A stretch of DNA of 64,000 nt from Cryptosporidium bovis. Taxonomy: Eukaryota; Apicomplexa; Conoidasida; Eucoccidiorida; Cryptosporidiidae. The stretch lies in the NCBI GenBank assembly GCA_009768925.2, contig VHIT02000049.1, positions 62,001 through 126,000 on the forward strand. Reading direction: 5' to 3'. Both the position numbers and the translations under genes were made by a program. Under the pieces are notes generated by a model. That model saw only the letters and a list, made by a program, of their open reading frames with translations. It was not told the DNA's origin and made no database searches. This document shows positions 52,501 through 60,554 of this stretch, piece after piece (positions within the stretch are counted from its first letter, which is position 1; each line of letters starts with the position of its first letter).

Positions 52501-54415
52501 AAGACCAATTCAACATATTTCAAAAGATACGTTATATCTTTACAAAACAACTAAGTGCACTCCACCTCCTTTCAAGTCATCTCCTCCACTTCTATTTGTA
52601 TTAATATGTAGTAATAATACAAATTCAGAGGAACAAAATGAAATAATTCAGTGGTCAAAAGAATGTAATGCCTTTATTGAGGTACCGAAATTAACTCTTG
52701 ATGAGACTTCCAAGTTTATTGGTTATCAGTTTGGTGTTCAAACCCAAATCCCATTTCAATTGGTTGAGTATGTTCATAGAGTATCTGCAGGGATTCCTGA
52801 ACATATCAAATTAACATTGTTACAATTATTATCTCATAAAACGATTTCTGTTGAGAGCCACTGTGAAAATACCGGTGATAAGGATATAAAAGAATCAGAA
52901 ATAAATGAATTTGAAGAAGGAACAAGTCTTTCAAGCAGTGTTGGTGATTCTAATACTGTTTGTGCCGTTGGTTCAAATAATGACCAAAATATTGGATCTG
53001 CATTGGAGTCAGGGCAAGGAGACGAATTCAAATTTGATATTAAAAACAAAAATTTCCTCGGAGATATCGAATTTCTTTCATCACATATTTATTCATCAAA
53101 CGCTTCTTCTTCATCCTCTTCCTCTGACTCTGATTCTTCATCATCTGATAACAGCTCCTCTGATGACTCTTCAAATGATTCAATTAAAGGAAGAAAAACA
53201 GTTAAGATCCCTAGATTTAGGACTCCAGGCCCTCGTGAATTGTTGGGGAGTGATGGTTTACCTATTATTGGAATGAGAACAAGTAAATTTCAAAATGAAA
53301 ATTCACCTCTAAAAACGAAAGAAAACTCTCGTATGAAAGACCAATTTACAGATTTGATTTTAAAAAGTTTTTCTCAAGATAGCAGAAAGGTAATTCGGGT
53401 TGTAGGCCAATTAAAAAAAGTTCCTTTTGCTCCGGAAATAGTCGCTGATTGTATGTCTAAACTAGAACAATTAGAACCCGATGAACAAATGGCAGCGAAA
53501 ATAGCTACTGCTTTTAATTTTCCATTTACAGCTGCAGAATTACATGAAGTTTACCCACAAAGTAAATCTATTTCAGAATTCTTGAATATGATAAATTCTA
53601 TGGTTAGTAAAGATGTACTTGAGGTTTGTGATAATATAAACTTTGGGTTGGATAGATCTAGGCGTGGTTCTATTAATAGTGACCATAATTCAAAACAATT
53701 AATATCGTTGTTCGGCAATGAACAAGATAAAACTATTAACATTGATGAAGATTATATCTATAGAGATACTTCCAACTCGGTCACATCTAATGATCTTATA
53801 TCCGAGCTGTACTTAAAAATAGATTCTTCTGAATACAATAATATAAGGCAAAAAAATAACTCAATTGATGTTGAACAAATAAATGCTTTATCCACGGATT
53901 CAGATGTGAAAAAAGAAAGTAGTAGTGTGGGGGATTCTCTTTTTAATATTAATATTATTCCATCTGAAGATAATAAAATTATCCCTACAAATACAGATCA
54001 AAACAGTGAAATGATGTCTTATTATATCGAATATTATCGCTTCCAGAGCGTTGCTTTCCAAAGAGTTGTATCAGAATCATTGCTTTCTGATGAAAGAAAA
54101 AGACTTGCGAGAATATCCAGAAAAACTTTGTCTAGAAGACTTTCTAAGTTAAGTCCCTCAGTTAGAAGTACCTCTCCTCCTCTTCCACAATCGCCTACCG
54201 ACTCAAATAAATATTTCGAAGCTCCAGAATATTCCAAGCCACACACTCAATTGAAACCTACCAGTCCAACGGTAAATGGCACTATTCATTCTCTCTCACC
54301 TCACTTACCTTCCCCTAGGTCACCTCCTTCTCCATCCCCACCCGTTCCACACTCCCCCCTACTTCAACCTTCTTCTCATCCTTTAGATGCCACCGATGAT
54401 CCTTCATTAAAATAG
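49568..54415 (+). CDS. Soluble-type (beta) class III adenylyl cyclase
   Basis: 1615 residues. Two cyclase homology domains come first. C1 (~125-335) has FCDASGFTAL with Asp128 and KFSGD with Lys173 and Asp177, the ATP- and metal-binding residues. C2 (~395-560) has ALGDTVNLSARL with Asn514 and Arg518, the transition-state pair. The first metal Asp is absent from C2, as expected of an asymmetric C1/C2 pair with one active site. A long C-terminal region resembles the NTPase part of animal sAC/ADCY10 and apicomplexan ACbeta but lacks a clear Walker A (YGKKNCGIDEIIKN lies in its place). Poly-Ser/Asp (~1178-1205) and Pro/Ser-rich (~1545-1610) tracts follow. There is no membrane span. It would supply cAMP for PKA signalling. 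Confidence 0.88.
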   Translation: MGLVPSIAAKGTLYVYSSIQSVVIGNKRKEVPQRPPDLDIIASGERDRISDDWRWLAIKSERRLNNLTKSSSSSEQLKQKLGSTFDINQFSCFVPRTVLEAIADKRIGYADDFDVIIESFKGAVVFCDASGFTALTAALDKQVNGAERLGECINNFFTPLIQIIHYWGGDIIKFSGDAICVVWPVDDETANINSNNPNFEVNSNLSSRNLNDNLNAASKSQDFINQGNLNAGDTYSVDMFHACRLACECCMDIHRTLHNFPTPIQGRHLTLHIGVGYGRVTILQVGGVMDRWEYVVGGPPFEEIAIAEPLAKSGETVISPSVFKILGKCAKVESCETNPEFKRLISLLLPRPPPPPPLASIHIEDEDVNLLRRYIPPPVYRCLSSGYNVFLNEVRRLTCIFISVRGLDISTQYGSRTAHQLMQLVQKAAYTMEGSVNKFLVDDKGVLLLVIFGLPPVYHLDDPLRAVFAGLRILDSIRFMGLSSGIGIGTGRVWIGTVGCEIRKEYTALGDTVNLSARLMGRAGENEILCDENTFEACNHAMQFVRKESFYPKGKDVSISTFSPTGILTKNRLQNNAMGNVGNSKIGDSFSSSNKDIQSEADAGNRLVDSTNSVSSSISIDNSNNQEISLNSIQTWRDWKPLKKLKKFFRPRYSYGLPDVNDPNFRVIPDYVMDGSINNRFLGPLMPWEYYEPWDPILRPTIDLGGVMTIYGKKNCGIDEIIKNIIQLGERLERRVFLCSNMPDTPFINIGNVPLLPWKTLCTDIVESWRTTKSREKKGFSNIDRDNSIYGLAKELTHPSFHWSLHKLRPVLQGLVLPSELSENKAFLKMARNKNKNVKELLRNPFMFVKNINTKKTTNNKENGEGIRSKEDQSFSVSEDSNYTEESVSDEESEKGLGPIITSLINGFSMYENSIICLHVKTGTCFYAGMEQESWKIARMIAKIAMIRRKRKIESDFRELKKWRRKHSRICLFCKGFKRPIQHISKDTLYLYKTTKCTPPPFKSSPPLLFVLICSNNTNSEEQNEIIQWSKECNAFIEVPKLTLDETSKFIGYQFGVQTQIPFQLVEYVHRVSAGIPEHIKLTLLQLLSHKTISVESHCENTGDKDIKESEINEFEEGTSLSSSVGDSNTVCAVGSNNDQNIGSALESGQGDEFKFDIKNKNFLGDIEFLSSHIYSSNASSSSSSSDSDSSSSDNSSSDDSSNDSIKGRKTVKIPRFRTPGPRELLGSDGLPIIGMRTSKFQNENSPLKTKENSRMKDQFTDLILKSFSQDSRKVIRVVGQLKKVPFAPEIVADCMSKLEQLEPDEQMAAKIATAFNFPFTAAELHEVYPQSKSISEFLNMINSMVSKDVLEVCDNINFGLDRSRRGSINSDHNSKQLISLFGNEQDKTINIDEDYIYRDTSNSVTSNDLISELYLKIDSSEYNNIRQKNNSIDVEQINALSTDSDVKKESSSVGDSLFNINIIPSEDNKIIPTNTDQNSEMMSYYIEYYRFQSVAFQRVVSESLLSDERKRLARISRKTLSRRLSKLSPSVRSTSPPLPQSPTDSNKYFEAPEYSKPHTQLKPTSPTVNGTIHSLSPHLPSPRSPPSPSPPVPHSPLLQPSSHPLDATDDPSLK

Positions 54416-54909
54416 GACAAATTAGAACGATAAAAAATGGTTAGGCATTTTAATTTCCAGACATTATTATTTAAGTTAATCATTGGATTTAAGTCTGACA
54501 ATCACGAATATTCCTAAACTAGCACAATTCAATAATTATGAATCTACAAAAAAATAAGACATTAAAAATAAAACAAAAATCTTTATGTAAAATAACGAAC
54601 ACTAGTCTCTGATAGTTAATGCAAATATTTCGTACGAGGGTTGCCTTAATGTACTATTTTTAGGTTTTAAAAAAAATTTAAATGTACACATTTCCAGTAT
54701 AATAATAGATAAATTTAATGAACTTATAAATAAGAATTATTCAACAAAAATTTAATACCTCCTTTGATATTAATCGGCCAGTGTATCATTTATTACACTT
54801 AAACAAAAAGTACAGTTCGATGATAATTTCTTCATTCCCAAATTCCCAGAATTTTTTGCTTAAAAATAATAAGTATATATCTTTATTAAATTTAACTATA
54901 TCTTACCTG
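54416..54909. other. Convergent intergenic region after the cyclase and COWP
   Basis: 494 AT-rich bases. A strong donor-like CAGGTAAGA (minus strand, just after the COWP stop) could start an intron in the COWP 3' UTR; no coding consequence is seen. Confidence 0.5.
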
Positions 54910-56517
54910 TTAATAGTGGCCATTGGCAGTCCTGGTGTTCTTACCATGATGCTTCTCATGAATCTTATTTTCACATCTTCCATGATTAAAGTGGTAGCCA
55001 CTTGGACAAGAGAGAGAAATCTTTGTATGCTCCGTTTTAGCACATTGTGAACCATCAGGCGTAAGTACCATACCATGTGGACAAACTGGTAGAGCTGGCG
55101 TTGCTGCAAGGGAAACGCACTTACCATGGCCATCACTGGTTCCTGAAGGGCACATGTAAGTTGTTTTTGCAGTAATTTCTTGAATGCATTGGCCGCTCTC
55201 AAGATTAAAGCCATGAGGGCACTTAAGTGTGTAAGGTTTACCAGTAGTTGCTGTACAGAGGCCAGTTGGAGGTACTTCACTTCCATCTGGGCAAAATCCA
55301 ATAAGAGAAGCAGTTTCGAATGAAACACATTTGTGATTTTTGAGAATTCCACTGGGACAACTTCTTGTTGGAACTTCAGATATAACTTTAACGCACTGAT
55401 CTCCTTGTCTGGAGAATCCATTTGGACATTCAATAAGTGCAGGCTTCATTTTTTCGGAAATGCACTCTCCATTTCCGCTTTCAATATATCCATGTGGACA
55501 TTGAATCAATGGTTGTTCAGTAAGAAGGTTGAAACATTTATTGTGATGTCCGTGTGGTGTTGAACCTGGTGGACAGGATATCTCAGGTTCGACATTTGAA
55601 ATACTTACACATTGATTCGACTCTAATTTGAAACCTTGTGGGCAGTCTTGGATAATGGGCCTTTCTTCCATTCTAATACACCTAGAACCTGTTGCGTCCA
55701 GTTCGAATCCTGCTGGGCATGTAGGAACCACAGGAACATTTGTAACAATAATACATTTATGACCTCTTGGAATTGAACCTACTGGGCATTGAGAAACCGT
55801 CTCAACCTGCACAAGTCTATTACAAACTCCATCTTTAAGTTGATACCCTTTCTCGCATCTCAAATTTGGTCTTGTTATATCAACAACGACACATACATCT
55901 CCTCTAAGTTCATATCCATGTTTGCAAGAAAGTAGCACCTCTACACTTTCTGTTCTTGAACATTGAACTATCTTACCATGTCTGTCTATTGGATCGAAAC
56001 CTGGTGGGCAGCTATCTATTGGTTCTGTCATAATGTCTCTGACACACTCTTGGTGCTTCCTTTGGAATCCTGGAGGGCATCTATAATCTGCAGAAAATTC
56101 TTTCATTGATATACACTCTTCTCCTGCCAGTGCAAATCCATGTGGACATGTTCTTTCTGCTTGAACTGTTTGTCTTGTAATACAACGACCATTTATTAAT
56201 TCAAAACCTGGATCACATACCAATACTGCAAGAGTATATTCCTTTCTTACGCACTGTCCCTCTCTAAGCTCATATTTCTTTGGACAGTTAACTGAACTTG
56301 GAACAAAAATAGTCCTCGTGCACTGTTTACCACTTATTGAATAACCTTGTGGGCATTCTATTAATGGTGCAACTACATCGGTATTTGATTCATAATAGTT
56401 CACATTTGTCGGGAGTACGTGATGACCATGTCCATGCATATGTTGACCATGTTGTGCCTTTACATTTGAAATTGTTAGAAATGTACTAAATGATACCAAC
56501 GCTCCAAATAACTTCAT
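54910..56517 (-). CDS. Cryptosporidium oocyst wall protein (COWP family)
   Basis: A secreted structural protein of the oocyst wall. The 535 residues start with a signal peptide (MKLFGALVSFSTFLTISNVKA) and a His/Gly-rich stretch (HGQHMHGHGHH). Twenty units of the form Cys, 9-15 residues, Cys follow, usually starting CP.G(F/Y), separated by a spacer of exactly 11 residues every time. The 40 cysteines presumably form disulfides that harden the wall. The His-rich start and HEKHHGK end may bind metal. COWP proteins mix two Cys-rich repeat types; only one type is seen here. It is most like the shorter members (COWP6-like), but the exact paralogue is uncertain. Single exon. Confidence 0.9.
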   Translation of the reverse strand: MKLFGALVSFSTFLTISNVKAQHGQHMHGHGHHVLPTNVNYYESNTDVVAPLIECPQGYSISGKQCTRTIFVPSSVNCPKKYELREGQCVRKEYTLAVLVCDPGFELINGRCITRQTVQAERTCPHGFALAGEECISMKEFSADYRCPPGFQRKHQECVRDIMTEPIDSCPPGFDPIDRHGKIVQCSRTESVEVLLSCKHGYELRGDVCVVVDITRPNLRCEKGYQLKDGVCNRLVQVETVSQCPVGSIPRGHKCIIVTNVPVVPTCPAGFELDATGSRCIRMEERPIIQDCPQGFKLESNQCVSISNVEPEISCPPGSTPHGHHNKCFNLLTEQPLIQCPHGYIESGNGECISEKMKPALIECPNGFSRQGDQCVKVISEVPTRSCPSGILKNHKCVSFETASLIGFCPDGSEVPPTGLCTATTGKPYTLKCPHGFNLESGQCIQEITAKTTYMCPSGTSDGHGKCVSLAATPALPVCPHGMVLTPDGSQCAKTEHTKISLSCPSGYHFNHGRCENKIHEKHHGKNTRTANGHY

Positions 56518-57151
56518 TATTATTACTATCTAATATAAATCCTTACCTTTATTTCCTTTGTATTGAAATATTAATCCTTATTATATGTCACTTATGCACA
56601 AACTCTACTAAATAAGCTGTTTTAATATTTAATACAGAATTTTCAGTACTAAAATAAAATATAATTTTTTCAATTGTTATATTGTTTTCAAAACGTGGAA
56701 AGTAAGCCTATTTTTAACCAAAAATGCTATATCAAACTGAGGACTAATTCTATTTTTTGTTTTAAAAAGATACAAAATTTCCTCGAATGCGAGTATTTTT
56801 TATTCCTTTTTCTAGAATTGACTTTCTCATGCATGTAATTTCATGTCAACTCTAGGCGCCAAAACCCCACATTTTGAGTACCTTTTGCCTGCATCGACAA
56901 AGGGTCCAAACAGGTCATAAGAACGAAATCAAGAAAGAGAGGGATTGAAGGGGAGAGGACTGAAGGTAGATGAATATGTAGATTACAGTAGGTTAATAAG
57001 AAAACAACAAGAAAAAAATAAGATGAGCACAAAGTATATCAGAAATTAAAAAACAAGCTACCAATTCTATAATTCAGTAATATTTCATATCCTAACTGAT
57101 TTTAACATCAGTTAGCACTTCCCAAAGTCGAAATACCACCTATATATTCAC
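56518..57151. other. Upstream region of the COWP gene
   Basis: 634 bases between S27a and COWP on the same strand. AGGCGCCA at 56854 and GCATGT/TGCATG near 56829 stand out. TGCATG-like sequences are known ApiAP2 targets. Confidence 0.55.
56854..56861. promoter_or_regulatory. AGGCGCCA element upstream of COWP
   Basis: A GGCGCC core 337 bases before the COWP start, between COWP and S27a. A TGCATG hexamer lies 25 bases away at about 56829-56834. Together they could form a composite promoter; this is inference. Confidence 0.4.
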
Positions 57152-57622
57152 TTACTTTTTACCTTCTTCGCCTTTAGTTGGAAAGTAAGTCAATCCACAA
57201 CGACCACAACTTGTTCTATTGAAGTGTTGGGCCATAAAAACTCCTGCTCCACAAGTATCTGCTGGGCATTCACGACGTAGTTTGACAACTTTGTCACCAT
57301 CTACCTTGTAGTATTTAAGAACTGCTAACTTCACCTTCTTCTTTTTGTGTTTGATTTTCTTTGGTTTTGTGAAGTTTTTCTTCTTCTTTTTAGCACCTCC
57401 TAATGTTAACTCTGAGAAATGAATTGTGGAATATTCCATAATACCAGCCTCCTCTAATGTTTCAACGCCTTCTAATGAAAGGAAACCATAGTTAACAGAC
57501 AAAAAATCAGTGGGAATGCAAGAAATCTCGCTAATTTTCAGTTTTAATTCCTCCGAATTCATTGTTGGATCTACATCCAGTGCAATAGTCTCACCGAGAC
57601 CACATCTTAAGAATATCTGCAT
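57152..57622 (-). CDS. RPS27A: Degenerate ubiquitin fused to ribosomal protein S27a (eS31)
   Basis: 156 residues. The first 76 align with ubiquitin end to end and finish with Gly75-Gly76 before a Lys-rich linker and S27a. The S27a part is normal, with zinc ligands CPADTC and CGRC. The ubiquitin part is strongly degenerate: Lys6, Lys11, Lys33, Lys48 and Lys63 are replaced (Arg, Glu, Ile, Leu, Glu); Leu8, Ile44 and Val70 of the binding patch are Gly, Asn and Ser; Arg72 and Arg74 are Leu. Only Lys27 and Lys29 remain. It cannot serve as ordinary ubiquitin but may still chaperone S27a assembly, as FUBI does for S30. Cleavage after GG is likely but not shown. Confidence 0.93.
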   Translation of the reverse strand: MQIFLRCGLGETIALDVDPTMNSEELKLKISEISCIPTDFLSVNYGFLSLEGVETLEEAGIMEYSTIHFSELTLGGAKKKKKNFTKPKKIKHKKKKVKLAVLKYYKVDGDKVVKLRRECPADTCGAGVFMAQHFNRTSCGRCGLTYFPTKGEEGKK

Positions 57623-58084
57623 CTTCTAGCTTACAGTTAAAGGGAAATTACAAAGTAATAACAATTCCGTTGCAACCTGCACCAAAATCTATGAAAAATT
57701 ACGATTTCTCGTTTTACTTTTTTGAGACATAATTTACAGAAAAAAAAACCCTGGCGCATTTAACGAATATAATATCATTTTACTACTAATAATGATATTA
57801 CCCTATCGGAGCCTAATTACAGTTTAATTTTTAATTTACATAATTCAGAGACGTATTAATGTGTCAAAAAAAAAAAAATTGAACTTAATGTAAATCGAGT
57901 ACCGCTTTGTGGCGGCAAACACCTACCACCAATTAAAGATAATACATTTGGAACTAAATCAAAGATCATCTATAAAATAATGTCTGAAAATAATTCAACC
58001 ATTATTTAATGTGTTTCAAGTACTTCCCAGTTAATAAATAGAATAAACACACATCCACTAATGTGATTAATATTTTCCCAATAG
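57623..58084. other. Intergenic region upstream of S27a
   Basis: 462 AT-rich bases between two minus-strand genes. GTGGCGGCAA at 57910-57919 is the only E2F-like half-site. A 12-A run lies near 57868. Confidence 0.5.
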
Positions 58085-58513
58085 TTATTTTTTAGTCGAT
58101 GATCTTGTTATCCTTTTACCTGTTATTGATTTAGGAACTGATTCTGGCTTTTCTTTTGTTGATTTTGAACTGCTCCTCGTTGTTCTTTTTGTAGCGTTAG
58201 TCTTTGCCGTCTCACGTTCCTTACCTTTTGGTTGTCTCGTTGATACTTCCGAAGCTTCTGTTGTAATCTTCCTCGTTGGTGTTTTAGACTTGGCAGAAGA
58301 TCTCGTCTTTCTTGTAATTGTTTGATCAGTGTTTGCAACCGATAAGTTTTCTTTACTGGAGACTACAGACCTCGTTTGCCTTCGAGTACTCTTTTTTTGA
58401 GTTTGCTTTTTTGGTTTACCCTTTAGGTTTATTAAAATTATCCATATTCCAAAAAACACTGCTATAATTATTCCAATTACATATTTCAACGGTAACTCTT
58501 GAATTACCATCAT
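58085..58513 (-). CDS. Small basic single-span membrane protein of unknown function
   Basis: 142 residues. A hydrophobic segment at about 10-29 (YVIGIIIAVFFGIWIILINL) is followed by a tail very rich in Lys, Arg, Thr and Ser, with repeated (K/R)xTRSS or RRQTRSVVSS-like units (TRSV, TRSSAK, TRSSSK, TRSSTK). Acidic residues are scarce. The short N-terminus before the span and the many positive charges after it suggest the tail stays cytosolic. The TRSS repeats could be phosphorylated by basophilic kinases. No family is recognised; a nuclear-envelope or ER anchor binding nucleic acid is possible. Two adjacent ATGs begin the frame. Confidence 0.72.
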   Translation of the reverse strand: MMVIQELPLKYVIGIIIAVFFGIWIILINLKGKPKKQTQKKSTRRQTRSVVSSKENLSVANTDQTITRKTRSSAKSKTPTRKITTEASEVSTRQPKGKERETAKTNATKRTTRSSSKSTKEKPESVPKSITGKRITRSSTKK

Positions 58514-59202
58514 ATTTTTAATAATAATATATAATTCCTACAGTCCTATATTCTCCTGGTTTCTCTTGCAGAATGCTCAATCTGCGATATACCAAGTGAG
58601 CCTATGACCTTAATTCTTTCATAAACTTTTATTGGAATAATTCACGATCTATTACACTTTCCACATGCTTTAGAAATTATTATAACATAATATATATGTG
58701 GAATACGTATGAACATTTTTGCCGCCTAAATCACTTATTTGAAAATTTTTTAGATAATTATTAAAAAACATGTTGTATTTGAAAAATTAACCTACTTTTA
58801 ATTTTATTGTTGTTGAATCCATTATTTATTCAAAAGTATAAATTTTATTCTTGTTTATGATAATCTATTACGTTATTGTTAGCAGTTGTATCTCGGATTT
58901 TTCCTATACCTAACCAACTTACTATGTAAATTATCATTTTCTTTACATATTTGTTGTATTAATTTTATTTTTAAATAATTGTAGTGTGTTTATATTTAAA
59001 TTTTTAATGCTTATTAGAGTCTGATCTATAATTATATTTGACCATTTATTTGCAATCGTTACCACAATATAGGCGCCATATACTTAAATTCTCCCTATTT
59101 TCCAAGAGAGGTAACGAATTAGAGCGAAGATTTGTGTTAGAAATAAATTCTCGATACAGTTCCTTTTTAAGGGATTTTATCTCTTCATTGTTCTATAGGA
59201 AG
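58514..59202. other. Divergent region upstream of hydrolase 1
   Basis: 689 bases. AGGCGCCA at 59071 and GCCGCC at 58721 are the strong motifs. A GC-richer pocket at about 58546-58630 is open on the minus strand (VIGSLGISQIEHSARETRRI, ending 58546). It can be joined, through an 80-nt intron, to a 10-nt start exon ending near 58697, but this is weak. Confidence 0.5.
59071..59078. promoter_or_regulatory. AGGCGCCA element upstream of hydrolase 1
   Basis: A GGCGCC core 125 bases before the ATG of the first secreted hydrolase. The same core type precedes COWP. Function inferred. Confidence 0.4.
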
Positions 59203-60309
59203 ATGAGTATTCTTTCATCTAATAGGTCATTGACCAAGATATATATTTTAGTGTTCATTTTAAATATTTGTGGAATTAATTGCTATGGAGATATTAATGC
59301 ATCTACTTATACCAATATTACACCTGAAGACTATAACTATTTGAACAGAGCAGGAATTACAGATGTTAAACCTATAGGAATGTTATCTCACTTTAGTCGT
59401 TCTGAAACTCCAAAATATACAATATTTTTATTTAATGTTTTTTCAACAAATAATATTGTAAAAAACTTGAATAGAAAGATGTATGTCCATCTCGTACGTC
59501 ACTTGGATCACTATGACCGTGAATTTAGTGAGAGTTTGCAGATTATATCTCCAAATACTTATCCAAATATAAGATCTGTTTATTCAATGCTTGGTAGAGA
59601 TAAACATGATGCATTAAGATCGGGAACCATCCCAAAAGACAGGTATATTTCGACTACTGTATCTGCTGTTGCCTTTATTAACAATCTAGTTAGAAAGGGA
59701 ATAGTTCACTCAATTGAAAACTCTGCCATATACGGAAGTTGTGTTGGTGGGATTATAGGCTCTGCAGCTTCAACTGCAATGAAAACATCATTGGGGGCTG
59801 TTGTATTAAATGGGTCCGCAATGTTCATGCCTGATGTTGTGAGAGCAAAGCTTGCAAGAAAATCAGCATTAGCGAATGTAAAATACCTTATTATACATAG
59901 TACATCGGACAAAGTAATCCCATTTGTTCATGCAGAAAACACCCACAATTCATTAGTCAAATGGGGTGCCACCGTAAACTTCATGAAATATGAAGGAATT
60001 AGCCACATACATGCGATGATGAAATATAAATATACGGGATTCAGATACATTGCCTCTGTTCTAATTAGAAGACCTGAAATATTCAGACCTCAAGATACAG
60101 AGGATGCAGAACTTTTAAACAGAACAAAATCAAAGATAGACAAGGATTTAATTGTTCCAATTGTTCCACCAAGAAATGAGACTGAGGTCTTGGATCTGGA
60201 AAAAAGTAAAGCTGAAAGTTTAATTCACTCTCATTCCACTAGTTATGGTGAGAACTTATCAGTTTTGGAGAGGGGTAACGTTATTGTGATCACCAGCGAC
60301 GATATTTAG
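59203..60309 (+). CDS. Secreted alpha/beta-hydrolase-like protein, copy 1
   Basis: 368 residues from the ATG at 59203; the frame is open 55 codons further back but only from a TTG. A hydrophobic signal segment occupies about 12-27. The fold signs are the nucleophile elbow GSCVGG with Cys180 in place of the usual Ser, TSDKVIP with Asp236, and GISHIHAM with His268 or His270. The shared family block RxxTPKYT follows a Tyr-rich start (EDYNYLNRAG). The HG oxyanion motif kept in copy 2 reads LFNVF here, so activity is doubtful. A charged tail of 80 residues lacks counterparts in copy 2. Tandem duplicates flank IscS. Substrate unknown. Confidence 0.7.
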   Translation: MSILSSNRSLTKIYILVFILNICGINCYGDINASTYTNITPEDYNYLNRAGITDVKPIGMLSHFSRSETPKYTIFLFNVFSTNNIVKNLNRKMYVHLVRHLDHYDREFSESLQIISPNTYPNIRSVYSMLGRDKHDALRSGTIPKDRYISTTVSAVAFINNLVRKGIVHSIENSAIYGSCVGGIIGSAASTAMKTSLGAVVLNGSAMFMPDVVRAKLARKSALANVKYLIIHSTSDKVIPFVHAENTHNSLVKWGATVNFMKYEGISHIHAMMKYKYTGFRYIASVLIRRPEIFRPQDTEDAELLNRTKSKIDKDLIVPIVPPRNETEVLDLEKSKAESLIHSHSTSYGENLSVLERGNVIVITSDDI

Positions 60310-60480
60310 TAATCACTTTCTATTGTGTTTTTTTGTTTATTTTGATAGTCTATAGCTTTTGTTATTCAGAGACAAGGTGTAAATTTATTTTTGTCTTCTG
60401 TTAACAATTCTATTTTTTTCTTTCTATTCAGTCTTGAGTTTGCCCTTAAAGATCAGGGAATTATCCAATTAAACATGTTG

Positions 60481-60487
60481 GGCGGGT
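60481..60487 (+). promoter_or_regulatory. GGCGGGT element before IscS
   Basis: GGCGGGT lies 74 bases before the IscS ATG in the 245-base gap after hydrolase 1. It is an imperfect version of the recurrent GGCGGGA element. Confidence 0.3.
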
Positions 60488-60554
60488 TTGATAGTCTTGT
60501 GCATTTTAGAAAGAAATAGGTCCAAAGGATTTAAACAAGAACAGGAAAATTAAA

